A stretch of 64,000 bases of DNA from positions 310,001-374,000 of the forward strand of contig JAVHKY010000054.1 in NCBI GenBank assembly GCA_035079385.1, given 5' to 3'. Each line of letters starts with the position of its first letter. Within the stretch, counting starts at the first letter, position 1. A model generated the notes under the pieces. The model was not told where the DNA came from. It ran no database searches and saw only the letters and a list, made by a program, of their open reading frames with translations. The DNA is from Aspidiotus rigidus. Its lineage: Eukaryota; Arthropoda; Insecta; Hemiptera; Diaspididae. The translations under genes were made by a program, and so were the position numbers. Below, piece by piece: positions 50,701 to 58,249 of the stretch.

Positions 50701-52431
50701 AAAACCTTTAAAAGCCATACCCAGGCCGAAGGTGCGTATTTCAATCTTGTAAAATTTATTTCCAAGATTTTGTACGGCCCATCTAATTACCAAACTACAT
50801 CTTCTTGTTATAGTGGAAACCACAAGCTATCGCCTTCGAAATTTGTACGAACAAAAAATTTGATATGGTCATAATGTTGTTTATCGGATTGAATATGTTG
50901 ACGATGACGATGGACCGATATAGGCCGTCAAAAGTTCTCGGTGATACGTTGGAGATGCTGAATACTATTTTCATCGTCATTTTTTCTACAGAATGTCTAC
51001 TTAAGATATTTTCCTTGAGGTACCACTACTTCAAAGAACCTTGGAATCTGTTTGACTTCGTGGTCGTCATACTGTCCATTATTGGTTAGTAAATGAATGA
51101 ATTTTCCATTGTCCACCGTCTAAATTGGTCCTTAATAATAAAATTGACTCCCATTTTAGGTTTGGTACTGAGTGATATCATTGCCAAGTATTTCGTATCG
51201 CCTACCCTACTCCGGGTGGTTCGAGTGGCCAAAGTTGGTAGAGTCCTACGTTTGGTGAAAGGAGCCAAAGGAATACGAACGTTGCTTTTCGCTTTAGCTA
51301 TGTCTCTTCCGGCACTGTTCAACATTTGTTTACTATTATTTTTAGTCATGTTCATTTTCGCGATTTTTGGCATGTCATTTTTTATGCATGTGAAAAACAA
51401 GAGCGGTATCGATGACGTTTACAATTTCAAGACATTCGGTCAATCTTTCATCCTACTTTTTCAAGTGAGTCTCTTCCTCCACTCGAAACAGGACATACGC
51501 TCTTCCCTCGCTATAAAATACTATTTTATTATGTCACAGATGTCAACGTCGGCCGGCTGGGATGGTGTCTTAGATGGTATTATCAACGAAGAAGATTGCG
51601 ATCTTCCAGATATGGAGATGGGTTCACCAGGATCATGCGGCAACGCAACCATTGGCATTACTTTTTTACTTTCGTACCTTGTTATCAGTTTTCTTATCGT
51701 TATCAACATGTATATTGCCGTCATTTTGGAGAACTATTCGCAAGCGACTGAAGACGTACAAGAAGGTCTGACCGACGACGATTACGACATGTATTACGAA
51801 ATTTGGCAACAGTTTGACCCTGACGGTACGCAATATATACGTTACGATCAATTAAGCGACTTCCTCGATATTTTGGAGCCACCTCTGCAAATACACAAGC
51901 CGAACAAGTACAAAATTGTCTCGATGGATATACCTATCTGCAAAGGAGATCGTATGTTTTGCGTTGATATTTTGGATGCCTTAACAAAGGACTTCTTCGC
52001 TCGGAAAGGTAACAAATTGTACTCTTGTGCTGATGGAAAATTTTCGATTAAAAAATCAATACCTAATTGTTTTTATTCTCTTAGGAAATGCGATTGAGGA
52101 GACTGCCGAAATAGGTGAAATTCAGACGAGACCGGATGAAGTCGATTACGAACCTGTTAGTTCAACTTTATGGCGTCAGAGAGAAGAGTATTGCGCTCGA
52201 ATCATTCAAAACGCTTGGAGGAAGTATGGAGGGCATCACAATCCCTTTGTGGCAGAAACCACGAGTCATCACAGTAATAATGCTGCTGCAAGTCCAACGA
52301 ATGAGGGAGAAATCCCTCAATCGTTGAATATCGAAGTAGAAATTTCGGAGGCAGTTTGCCGAACTTCATCGCCTTCGGAAGCTTCAAAAGCGGCCAGTCC
52401 AACTGAAGTTCAAGAAACATCCCCAGTTTGA
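8711..52431 (+). CDS. para: Voltage-gated sodium channel alpha subunit (para type), 5' partial
   Basis: Pore-forming subunit that carries the action-potential sodium current in insect neurons; target of pyrethroids and DDT. Coding exons: 8711-8866, 8949-9154, 15518-15646, 21377-21468, 21923-22135, 22220-22277, 26793-26937, 27104-27268, 27434-27727, 27808-27954, 28027-28287, 32357-32456, 32552-32620, 34180-34457, 34539-34712, 34785-34947, 35030-35223, 35298-35505, 35580-35708, 41557-41674, 41755-41891, 43112-43398, 43475-43648, then 44294-44416 or 44880-45002, 49597-49719, 49807-50001, 50353-50490, 50624-50731, 50814-51084, 51160-51464, 51540-52008, 52085-52431. All junction phases agree; the sum is 5,976 nt (1,991 residues plus stop). 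All introns are GT-AG except one AT-AC. Selectivity filter is D (TQDYWENLY), E (LCGEWIESM), K (TFKGW), A (STSAGW), so para and not DSC1. The N-terminal exon is not in the window. The C-tail is shorter than in Drosophila. Confidence 0.97.
8949..9154 (+). CDS. para: Sodium channel exon: domain I S1
   Basis: Starts [18 protein letters not shown], then helix I-S1 ([16 protein letters not shown]) and ends ESTE split by the donor GTAAGT. The insect core is conserved; LVHQLFSI replaces the more usual LVHPLFSL. Confidence 0.96.
10190..10500 (-). pseudogene. GIY-YIG endonuclease remnant of a Penelope-like element
   Basis: Minus-strand conceptual translation reads [17 protein letters not shown], then after a frameshift [17 protein letters not shown] and [11 protein letters not shown]. 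This is the order of the GIY-YIG endonuclease found at the end of Penelope-like elements (the YIG-x-TxR core, then SxxxxH and a late ExxxI). Frameshifted and without any RT beside it, so a dead fragment. The 110-residue plus-strand ORF across it is antisense noise. Confidence 0.65.
10920..11695. repeat. AT-rich block between TTCACC/GGTGAA flanks (possible MITE)
   Basis: A roughly 450-bp A/T-only-like core (11100-11545) lies between a left flank rich in TTCACC (10955-11080) and a right flank rich in GGTGAA (11560-11690). The flanks are in opposite orientation, as expected of long degenerate terminal inverted repeats. No target-site duplication could be assigned. Confidence 0.4.
11773..11990. 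mobile_element. MITE, 218 bp, with 8-bp target-site duplication
   Basis: Terminal inverted repeats of about 50 bp: the left end starts TAGGGTACTAAAGAG and continues GGTATGGCAATACGCC; the right end is its reverse complement with few changes. The 8-mer AGGTCAAC occurs immediately on both sides (11765-11772 and 11991-11998). The 8-bp duplication and a 5' end of YAGGG suggest a non-autonomous hAT element. The left arm has an expanded G run. There is no coding capacity. Confidence 0.85.
15518..15646 (+). CDS. para: Sodium channel exon: domain I S2-S3
   Basis: Encodes [20 protein letters not shown] and [17 protein letters not shown], the I-S2 and I-S3 helices. The acceptor is preceded by a T-rich tract; donor GTGAGT. 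Confidence 0.97.
15991..16100 (+). repeat. Dispersed repeat, copy 1
   Basis: Similar in the same orientation to 20035-20135: both contain CAACTGGA, AAAGCTCAAC, AATACATG and the block CCTCCGCTACTCGCAGAT. The family is unknown; it could be a SINE or part of a larger element. Confidence 0.6.
17205..17345 (+). repeat. Inverted repeat, left copy
   Basis: Matches the reverse complement of 18190-18325. Shared blocks include CAAAATTCTTTCT, GAGACGCT, CAGACCT and CACTCATTCA, followed by GAGGAAAATG. The pair encloses the LINE fragment. Confidence 0.65.
17330..17945 (-). pseudogene. Non-LTR retrotransposon (LINE), 3' end of RT ORF
   Basis: Minus-strand translation gives, in order, [36 protein letters not shown], a TGA stop, [47 protein letters not shown] and, in a shifted frame, [10 protein letters not shown]. 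This is the typical C-terminal end of an insect endonuclease-RT ORF (GCEVW, EMxFxR, YRRNW and GRPRK motifs). The 5' part, including the RT catalytic core, is absent. One in-frame stop and one frameshift mark it as dead. Confidence 0.85.
18190..18325 (-). repeat. Inverted repeat, right copy
   Basis: Reverse-complement partner of 17205-17345, on the other side of the LINE fragment. The two arms may be ends of one foldback element into which the LINE inserted, or two unrelated insertions of one family. Confidence 0.65.
20035..20135 (+). repeat. Dispersed repeat, copy 2
   Basis: Second copy of the repeat at 15991-16100, same orientation, with the shared block CCTCCGCTACTCGCAGAT. A GA dinucleotide run lies just upstream near 20010. 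Confidence 0.6.
21377..21468 (+). CDS. para: Sodium channel exon: domain I S4
   Basis: Encodes [20 protein letters not shown] and [10 protein letters not shown], the I-S4 voltage sensor with arginines every third residue. Joins in phase to its neighbours. Confidence 0.97.
21923..22135 (+). CDS. para: Sodium channel exon: domain I S4-S5 linker and S5
   Basis: Encodes [20 protein letters not shown], then S5 ([20 protein letters not shown]) and the first part of the extracellular turret up to a serine codon split by the donor. Confidence 0.97.
22220..22277 (+). CDS. para: Sodium channel exon: domain I turret
   Basis: A 58-nt exon encoding [20 protein letters not shown], with an N-A-S sequon that could be glycosylated. 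Flanked by TTTTTAG and GTAAGT. Confidence 0.95.
23452..23748. repeat. Tetranucleotide microsatellite (AAAC)n then (AAAT)n
   Basis: About 15 AAAC units run directly into AAAT units, with an internal stretch of the derived 8-mer AAATCAAT repeated many times. A shorter AAAT tract lies at 24010-24095. Confidence 0.95.
24137..24475. mobile_element. Foldback MITE, about 340 bp
   Basis: The left arm (24137-24232) and right arm (24383-24475) are inverted copies about 90 bp long. Shared blocks read outside-in are GACGTT, AGAGCCCTATAA, ACGAGTGAG, CGCCATATTTAGT and GTTACATCATCAT (with changes). A half copy in the right-arm orientation lies at 6266-6352. The middle holds no ORF. Confidence 0.7.
24570..25205 (+). 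repeat. Dispersed repeat, copy 1, with nested long inverted repeat
   Basis: The ends match 42605-42875 in direct orientation: GCATATTGTAGG, GCTAGCGTCGCC, TATGTAAAAT, AAGTACTGATAAG on the left; TTTTTCTTAAATTTCTC and GTCCGAAT on the right. The middle, absent from the second copy, holds the inverted repeat at 24670-25024. Confidence 0.7.
24670..25024. repeat. Long inverted repeat (hairpin-forming)
   Basis: The left arm (about 24670-24798) and right arm (about 24917-25024) are reverse complements, nearly identical in the inner 60 bp (for example CTCCCATAAGAAATACATGC on the left) and more diverged outside. An AT-rich spacer of about 120 bp separates them. Transcribed within the channel pre-mRNA it could fold into a long hairpin. 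Confidence 0.85.
26232..26550 (+). repeat. Tandem duplication, unit about 160 bp
   Basis: Two adjacent copies share CAAAATCAACCAA, AGAAACACCCAAAAG, AATTGGAGGAAGA and GAACTTCAACATTTTCAT. Non-coding; diverged by indels. Confidence 0.8.
26793..26937 (+). CDS. para: Sodium channel exon: domain I pore loop
   Basis: Encodes [20 protein letters not shown] and [15 protein letters not shown]. The D of TQDYW is the domain I residue of the DEKA selectivity filter. Confidence 0.97.
27104..27268 (+). CDS. para: Sodium channel exon: domain I S6
   Basis: Encodes [20 protein letters not shown] and [20 protein letters not shown], helix I-S6 and the start of the I-II linker. A whole number of codons. Confidence 0.97.
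27434..27727 (+). CDS. para: Sodium channel exon: I-II linker, acidic/basic helix
   Basis: Encodes a charged segment ([20 protein letters not shown]) followed by [20 protein letters not shown], which matches the conserved SYELFVGGEKGNDDNNKEKM of fly para. 98 codons, phase 0 at both ends. Confidence 0.95.
27808..27954 (+). CDS. para: Sodium channel exon: I-II linker
   Basis: Encodes [20 protein letters not shown] and [23 protein letters not shown] is a hallmark of insect para; RRAS is a possible PKA site. Confidence 0.96.
28027..28287 (+). CDS. para: Sodium channel exon: I-II linker
   Basis: Encodes [18 protein letters not shown], then a [16 protein letters not shown] run found in other insect sodium channels. 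87 codons, phase 0. Confidence 0.95.
28440..29525 (-). pseudogene. Decayed Penelope-like element (RT and GIY-YIG)
   Basis: Minus-strand translation shows [11 protein letters not shown] (first RT motif) near 29450, [14 protein letters not shown] (RT catalytic motif) near 29180, and [23 protein letters not shown] (GIY-YIG endonuclease) near 28780, in the normal RT-then-endonuclease order but with stops and missing blocks. Too degraded for any activity. Different from the copy at the window start, which is much better preserved. Confidence 0.8.
29523..31425. repeat. Satellite array, unit about 60-65 bp
   Basis: About 1.9 kb of roughly 30 diverged copies. Each unit has CATTTAGGTTAAAAAAAGAC, GTCGATT or TTCAATT, TTTTCAGTC, ATTATTGG and a GAATTGATTTT block. 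Variants such as CACTCAGTTAGGCTATTGG and GTGGTAGAAAAAAAGTT recur every few units, so there is higher-order structure. It starts where the Penelope remnant ends. Confidence 0.9.
32357..32456 (+). CDS. para: Sodium channel exon: I-II linker
   Basis: Encodes [20 protein letters not shown] and ends VDMK. The ending matches VVDMK just before DVMVLNDII in fly para; the rest is poorly conserved. Confidence 0.88.
32552..32620 (+). CDS. para: Sodium channel exon: I-II linker
   Basis: A 69-nt exon encoding [20 protein letters not shown], equivalent to DVMVLNDIIEQAAGRHSR in fly. Donor GTGAAT. Confidence 0.96.
32744..32749 (-). terminator. Poly(A) signal AATAAA of the nested antisense gene
   Basis: AATAAA on the minus strand, about 100 nt past the stop codon of the 338-residue ORF. 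It supports independent transcription of that gene inside the sodium-channel intron. Confidence 0.5.
32851..33867 (-). CDS. Nested antisense single-exon gene, unknown function
   Basis: An uninterrupted ORF of 338 codons, antisense inside the sodium-channel intron between 32620 and 34180. I do not recognise the family. Visible parts: a Cys/Ser-rich N-terminus (DECGCCHVV), a predicted coiled coil at about residues 75-95 ([19 protein letters not shown]), a probably helical, acidic middle (residues 115-275) and a Q/S/P/T-rich stretch before a basic C-terminus. There is no signal peptide or membrane segment. Either the first Met or the one at residue 24 (MSSKNDE) could be the start. An AATAAA lies about 100 nt past the stop. 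Balanced amino-acid composition and a long open frame in AT-rich DNA argue for a real gene. The lack of introns suggests a retrocopy or a lineage-specific gene. Confidence 0.75.
   Translation of the reverse strand: MNLLSSIKCHDRISAFASSSPSNMSSKNDECGCCHVVSTPNTSNLAVPVVSQATQTNVIGNGSKVIASLLQQNNEVRAEILTLENLLCEKYSELIALQNTDPHQGVDSMNCSNQYKLQRAVNLIDDLERFSQEDGLNEDAIDEYIRYLEYMYTHVPIVGPDAVQMICYSPIERTRQFLESKKALDDKKLLFVLKDVDRYSLLLYNVTDASFNLYDMTKERSELAQQLIFTLRQCFDVQQVIDVEENSLYTESALFCIDNMIKIILNAEEESLTTTGPNAQSSQSPVSQPTSTPAQLMQIHSQPDYLKIIIMSRYIVTKLSQIEKLCSGDVERRWSMSS
34180..34457 (+). CDS. para: Sodium channel exon: domain II S1
   Basis: Encodes [40 protein letters not shown] and II-S1 ([20 protein letters not shown]). 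Corresponds to the stretch around fly optional exon a and the following exons. Confidence 0.97.
34539..34712 (+). CDS. para: Sodium channel exon: domain II S2-S3
   Basis: Encodes [40 protein letters not shown] and LSVLRSFRL, the start of the II-S4 sensor. The acceptor is the CAG at 34536-34538; a second CAG lies a few bases downstream but would break the conserved frame. Confidence 0.96.
34785..34947 (+). CDS. para: Sodium channel exon: domain II S4-S5 (pyrethroid site)
   Basis: Encodes [20 protein letters not shown] then [20 protein letters not shown]. In house-fly numbering M918 (ATG 34842-34844), L925 (TTG 34863-34865) and T929 (ACC 34875-34877) are all wild type; residue 922 is Ile where fly has Met. 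It is the counterpart of the fly c/d exon pair, but only one version exists here: the flanking introns are 72 and 82 bp. Confidence 0.97.
35030..35223 (+). CDS. para: Sodium channel exon: domain II pore and S6 start (kdr site)
   Basis: Encodes [20 protein letters not shown], the filter CGEWIESMW (E of DEKA) and [14 protein letters not shown]. The kdr residue L1014 (house-fly numbering) is the CTT at 35218-35220, i.e. the susceptible allele, one base away from TTT (Phe). It lies next to the exon end. Confidence 0.97.
35298..35505 (+). CDS. para: Sodium channel exon: domain II S6 end, II-III linker
   Basis: Encodes [20 protein letters not shown] and [20 protein letters not shown], then a basic segment ending [10 protein letters not shown]. 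Conserved with insect para through NQIS. Confidence 0.97.
35580..35708 (+). CDS. para: Sodium channel exon: II-III linker
   Basis: Encodes [20 protein letters not shown] and [15 protein letters not shown]; the latter matches [15 protein letters not shown] of fly. Confidence 0.95.
35784..36190 (-). pseudogene. AAA-ATPase-like / PD-(D/E)XK-type gene fragment
   Basis: The minus-strand frame contains [45 protein letters not shown] and [10 protein letters not shown]. This pattern (ITGV-x-R, SxxNNLxD, LGFTxxEM, YDGYRF) is the C-terminal part of the AAA-ATPase_like domain usually joined to a PD-(D/E)XK nuclease domain, a family best known from bacteria, protists and fungi. The Walker A and B part, and everything after the middle domain, are missing. 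The open frame runs up to 36263, but its first 25 residues come from a local repeat (also at 40940-41010). Broken gene fragment, origin uncertain. Confidence 0.7.
36190..36473. repeat. TGACGTCA-rich tandem repeat, left of the LTR element
   Basis: Copies of a unit of about 115 bp containing TTGTGACGTCACA-like and GATGACGTCATAGATCAG blocks separated by CATATATAGCTTGG. The same unit continues right of the LTR element at 40565, which shows that the element inserted inside the array. Confidence 0.85.
36474..36898 (+). repeat. 5' LTR
   Basis: 425 bp, TG...CA ends. It contains TATAAATA at 36691-36698 and AATAAA at 36825-36830, consistent with a U3 promoter and R-region poly(A) signal. Confidence 0.95.
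36901..36916 (+). promoter_or_regulatory. Primer-binding site, tRNA-Leu
   Basis: TGGTGTCAGAAGTGGG, two bases after the 5' LTR, is complementary to the 3' end of a tRNA-Leu (including CCA). Confidence 0.8.
36967..37383 (+). CDS. LTR element 5' ORF: SAP-like domain and start of Gag
   Basis: The first ATG after the primer-binding site opens a 138-codon frame. Residues 5-45 ([20 protein letters not shown], then [12 protein letters not shown]) match the helix-extended-loop-helix SAP motif of DNA-binding proteins. The frame then enters a charged, probably coiled-coil region and stops. A repeated block (GAACGGAACAAGAATGCAAT) with a 37-bp step at 37284-37321 shifts the frame relative to the following ORF, so this stop is probably the result of a repeat slippage. 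Confidence 0.75.
   Translation: MVKKKFHELTRDQLREELRNRNLSVSGTKNELADRLEKAFEDSGLDVANFEFEVDEATGNLGTGTPTKQSPAIDLSAMLQMLTDTMAKNSEDLKTGFTAIHQKIEQKLERNKNAMDPGETRTEQECNGERNGGETRTE
37277..39520 (+). CDS. LTR element Gag-protease-integrase N-terminal ORF (RT deleted)
   Basis: 747 codons. Rough layout: coiled coil (1-80), Gag core beginning [20 protein letters not shown] (about 120-290), zinc knuckle [14 protein letters not shown] (CX2CX4HX4C, about 310), aspartic protease (about 370-470), then the integrase zinc-binding HHCC domain ([11 protein letters not shown] ... [10 protein letters not shown], about 600-645) and the start of the catalytic core ([11 protein letters not shown]). The protease active site reads DCAATG where the family has D-T/S-G, so it is probably inactive. 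RT and RNase H are missing. A frameshift after KWMDA ends the ORF out of frame. Confidence 0.88.
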   Translation: MNRNLNGTRMQWIQEKLERNKNAMENAMEEKLERNKAEIFDGLRETIDVEVKRQIEPIQHQVEGIQQEFVQQWKIIEERLQRLEGNPTVSMVVDPPGVAFFSSGSNEGNIPVTEPLSKTKVKIPTFNGEISWELYKSQFEIAAQLNGWDDKAKAGNLIVSLRGAALQLLSNIAEDDKKNYQKLVEVLEQRFGQAHLAPIRRRELKYRQQNRGESLQAFSSEILKLTQQAYPEATVSAIEQTASEAFIDGIFDWEVQSQVRIARCKTLKEALSFALEVEAARKASRRRGSTVLKQTKVRPTGDKRRCYHCNEEGHIKLSCPKWRSLQGGKLQPGVARGQPTLGPRRRAQEIRISKMRTSNENIYVSGWNDSIGRNIDMCMDCAATGSVIKTQLVKDIPGLSINWREKYRLRTAMGEQAWTKGTVELSIKISSMVITGKFILADIEDDCILGLDLMRKYGLIIDLKHDLLRSPCGDIPLYELEAKDCLLQTKVEEELSTIVNDVKKEVSVKSIQLGSNVDMRNAQQRDKDISVILAWKEKGERPVWQDISSQSVNLKILWSQWDSLQVENGIVYRIWETTDGRSHRRQLLIPEALVPDVLKSVHDDASGSHLGITKTLAKIRERFYWSACRSDVEDWIQCCRACNASKGPNTRGRAKMQIYNVGYPFERIAADISGPFPETDQGNRYILVVGDYFSKWMDASTHCQIVKPSLLQQRWWKTGFQGLEYLWSYTQTREETLNPRYLEKWLS
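39361..40128 (+). CDS. LTR element integrase, C-terminal half (separate frame)
   Basis: The open frame contains the rest of the integrase core from about base 39375: [19 protein letters not shown] (second catalytic Asp), [19 protein letters not shown] (catalytic Glu), then a C-terminal domain with [16 protein letters not shown]. It is in a different frame from the first catalytic Asp upstream. The annotated ATG is incidental. TGA ends the frame one base before the polypurine tract. Confidence 0.85.
   Translation: MDGCKHPLPNCEAVTVATALVENWISRFGVPLELHSDQGRNFESQVFGEVAKLMGLRKTRTTPLHPQSDGMVERFNKTIDQFLSKVIDSDQRNWDKLLPLFLLAYRSSIHESTKETPAKIIFGRELRLPCDLELGTLPQPPQEVKPFTQELKNRLKQVHELVRENLEVASDRMKARYDICADETKFEPQDRVWFYKPQRKKGKNPKLQCNWEGPWTVVKRINNVIYRIQQDRKFKVVHRNRLAVWSPAFERDIQN
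40140..40564 (+). repeat. 3' LTR
   Basis: Same length as the 5' LTR, with two differences seen on reading (GCTCGG to GCTCGA and GTTCAT to GTTCTT). It starts directly after the polypurine tract. Confidence 0.95.
40565..41215. repeat. TGACGTCA-rich tandem repeat, right of the LTR element
   Basis: Continuation of the array at 36190-36473. At least five further diverged units are visible with blocks GTCAGCCTTGTGACGTCACA, GATGACGTCATAGATCAG and ATATATAGCTTGGAGGCG. The segment 40940-41010 resembles 36185-36260 (AAAACGTCCGCCATCCGGC, then TTTTCCAAG). Confidence 0.85.
41557..41674 (+). CDS. para: Sodium channel exon: II-III linker, variable part
   Basis: Encodes [20 protein letters not shown] and ends DQDTIS, fitting the phases on both sides and the fly DDDTASINSYGSH. 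The rest is poorly conserved; the equivalent fly region is GDMKNNKPKKSK. Confidence 0.85.
41755..41891 (+). CDS. para: Sodium channel exon: II-III linker
   Basis: Encodes [20 protein letters not shown], then [16 protein letters not shown]. Equivalent to NSYGSHKNRPFKDESHKGS and EEKRDASKEDLG of fly. Confidence 0.94.
41892..43111. other. Sodium channel intron with dispersed repeat
   Basis: A 1.2-kb intron. 42605-42875 is a second copy of the repeat at 24570-25205, without its inner hairpin. Some GATGACGTCATC octamers occur near 42467 and 42550. Nothing else recognised. Confidence 0.6.
42605..42875 (+). repeat. Dispersed repeat, copy 2
   Basis: Direct copy of the ends of 24570-25205 (GCATATTGTAGG, GCTAGCGTCGCC, AAGTACTGATAAG, TTTTTCTTAAATTTCTC, GTCCGAAT), lacking the inner inverted repeat. 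Confidence 0.7.
43112..43398 (+). CDS. para: Sodium channel exon: II-III linker end and domain III S1
   Basis: An acidic lead ([19 protein letters not shown]), then [40 protein letters not shown] and III-S1 ([16 protein letters not shown]). Confidence 0.97.
43475..43648 (+). CDS. para: Sodium channel exon: domain III S2-S3
   Basis: Encodes [40 protein letters not shown] and [12 protein letters not shown]. Ends in phase 0 so that either of the next two exons can follow. Confidence 0.98.
44294..44416 (+). CDS. para: Sodium channel alternative exon k: domain III S3-S4
   Basis: 123 nt, phase 0. Encodes [40 protein letters not shown] and a final Arg. This is the k-type sequence of the mutually exclusive pair known in fly and cockroach channels; it contains most of the III-S4 voltage sensor. 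Acceptor TTGTAG, donor GTAAGT. Confidence 0.96.
44880..45002 (+). CDS. para: Sodium channel alternative exon l: domain III S3-S4
   Basis: 123 nt, phase 0, mutually exclusive with 44294-44416. Encodes [40 protein letters not shown] and a final Arg, the l-type version. Both exons have the same length and phases, so inclusion of both would add a second S4; splicing must choose one. Confidence 0.96.
46508..48072. mobile_element. hAT-like MITE with internal minisatellite, 8-bp TSD
   Basis: Terminal inverted repeats CAAGGGTGGTAAGC (left) and the reverse complement of CAAGGGTGGCAAGC (right). The 8-mer CAAAAAAG is duplicated exactly at 46500-46507 and 48073-48080. YAAGGG-type ends and an 8-bp duplication are hallmarks of hAT transposons. 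Subterminal regions are rich in CTTAAG/GCTTAAGC. The interior is almost entirely the AAAACATGTTTT minisatellite; there is no transposase. Confidence 0.9.
46600..47945. repeat. Minisatellite, about 20-bp half unit, AAAACATGTTTT core
   Basis: About 1.35 kb of alternating half-units: AAAACATGTTTTTTCTGACG and AAAACATGCTTTTCTTAACA with changes. Periods near 20-21 bp give long repetitive minus-strand ORFs (up to 221 codons of [16 protein letters not shown] text) that are not genes. It shares its core palindrome with the array at 4228-4700. Confidence 0.92.
49597..49719 (+). CDS. para: Sodium channel exon: domain III S5
   Basis: Encodes [20 protein letters not shown] and [20 protein letters not shown], the III S4-S5 linker and S5. 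41 codons. Confidence 0.98.
49807..50001 (+). CDS. para: Sodium channel exon: domain III pore loop
   Basis: Encodes [38 protein letters not shown] and [20 protein letters not shown]. The K of TFKGW is the third filter residue and separates para from DSC1-type channels (Glu there). The P in WIPIM replaces the usual Q. Confidence 0.98.
50353..50490 (+). CDS. para: Sodium channel exon: domain III S6
   Basis: Encodes [20 protein letters not shown], then [20 protein letters not shown] and NEQKKK. The 5' splice site that follows is ATAAGTATCC directly after AAG, i.e. an AT-type donor. Confidence 0.97.
50491..50623 (+). other. AT-AC intron (subclass spliced by the major spliceosome)
   Basis: Starts ATAAGT and ends TTTCGTTTAC. 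Splicing at AT and AC restores the invariant [14 protein letters not shown]. An AT-AC intron with an ATAAGT donor is known at the equivalent place in vertebrate sodium-channel genes. A GT-AG pair shifted by 4 bases at both ends is possible and in frame but would change Ala-Gly to Ile-Ser. No U12-type donor (ATATCCTT) or branch site is visible. Confidence 0.85.
50624..50731 (+). CDS. para: Sodium channel exon: inactivation gate (III-IV linker)
   Basis: Encodes [20 protein letters not shown] and [20 protein letters not shown] is the insect form of the fast-inactivation particle (IFMT in vertebrates). Confidence 0.98.
50814..51084 (+). CDS. para: Sodium channel exon: domain IV S1-S3
   Basis: Encodes [53 protein letters not shown] and [15 protein letters not shown]. 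271 nt with phase 0/1 ends. Confidence 0.98.
51160..51464 (+). CDS. para: Sodium channel exon: domain IV S4-S5
   Basis: Encodes [40 protein letters not shown] (IV-S4, regularly spaced basic residues), S5 and the first part of the pore loop ([14 protein letters not shown]). Confidence 0.98.
51540..52008 (+). CDS. para: Sodium channel exon: domain IV pore, S6, EF-hand-like tail
   Basis: Encodes [20 protein letters not shown] (A of DEKA), IV-S6 ([20 protein letters not shown]), the EF-hand-like [20 protein letters not shown] and [19 protein letters not shown]. The longest coding exon visible, 469 nt. Confidence 0.98.
52085..52431 (+). CDS. para: Sodium channel last exon: IQ motif and C-tail
   Basis: Encodes [20 protein letters not shown], then [17 protein letters not shown], a calmodulin-binding IQ-type motif, and a Ser/Ala/Glu-rich tail ending ETSPV before TGA. 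The tail is much shorter than the glycine/alanine-rich one in fly. Confidence 0.97.
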
Positions 52432-57413
<4,982 letters not shown>

Positions 57414-57500
57414 TGATCATTTCCTGCGCATCACAGATCTGTTCTGTAGAGCTATTTTAACTTTTTAAACGTTTACAAAACGTAGAAATATCGAGCATGT

Positions 57501-57526
57501 TTTATTCAAAGTACAAAAACAATAAA
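57501..57526. terminator. Overlapping poly(A) signals of convergent genes
   Basis: AATAAA on the plus strand at 57521-57526 (for the dehydrogenase) and on the minus strand at 57501-57506 (for PIG-F). Each lies past the other, so the two 3' UTRs should overlap by a few tens of bases. Confidence 0.6.
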
Positions 57527-57544
57527 ATTTTACAATGGTAATGA

Positions 57545-58249
57545 CTAATCGATCAGAGAAATGAACGAGTACGTATGTCCAAGTACAAATCCTAGTAGGG
57601 AACCTATCACACATGGTATTGGCCATCGCTGCCAGTTGCGGTTCCAATCAAGAGGAATGACAAAAGCTCCAAACCAAGCGCCGATAATTGATCCATAGGC
57701 AACGATTTGTAGACTTTTGTAAAGACGACTAGATGCAGTCTTTCGAAATGATAATAATAATAAAGAATCCTTACCGTAATAAAAATATAAAGGTATAAGA
57801 ACAAATGCCGTGAGAGAACAGCTGAAGACAAACGTCTCTTCGATTTCGGAAACAAGTTCGGCGCCAAATAAGACAGTAACACCATGACAGAAAAAAGTGC
57901 AAATAAAATACTTAGAAATAATATCCACGAAATCGATTTGTTCGAGTTTGATTCGCTTACTCGTCTGTGTATTTATTTTTATTAATTCTAGTATCGCGTG
58001 AATAGCAGGAATATATAATGAACTAAGTTTACCGAGATGAAGGAAGTTGTCATTTTGAAGAATATAAATCAGGAATGCGCTTCCATAAATGATGCTTATG
58101 GCATGAAGGGCTTGTATCGTGACTATATCCCGGCGGCCAAGATTTTCATAACGCGTATTGCATTCTCTAATTTCATCCTCATCACTAAGATCATCTTGGT
58201 AAAGCGGTAGAGCGACGTTCGAAGGAGTCTTGAATCGTCTTCTCTGCAT
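57545..58249 (-). CDS. PIGF: PIG-F, GPI ethanolamine-phosphate transferase subunit
   Basis: ER membrane protein that binds and stabilises PIG-O and PIG-G, which add ethanolamine phosphate to GPI anchors. Single exon, 234 residues (human protein 219). Hydrophobic helices are at about residues 44-65, 72-90, 108-130, 138-160, 185-203 and 210-230. The C-terminal signature IIGAWFGAFVIPLDWNRNWQ then RWPIPCVIGSLLGFVLGHTY is diagnostic of the family (GAWxGAxxIPLDWxRxWQxWPI). The start ATG follows a basic RRRR-free lead MQRRRFKTP; no upstream in-frame ATG was chosen. Minus-strand neighbour of the TTC4-type gene. Confidence 0.94.
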   Translation of the reverse strand: MQRRRFKTPSNVALPLYQDDLSDEDEIRECNTRYENLGRRDIVTIQALHAISIIYGSAFLIYILQNDNFLHLGKLSSLYIPAIHAILELIKINTQTSKRIKLEQIDFVDIISKYFICTFFCHGVTVLFGAELVSEIEETFVFSCSLTAFVLIPLYFYYGKDSLLLLSFRKTASSRLYKSLQIVAYGSIIGAWFGAFVIPLDWNRNWQRWPIPCVIGSLLGFVLGHTYSFISLID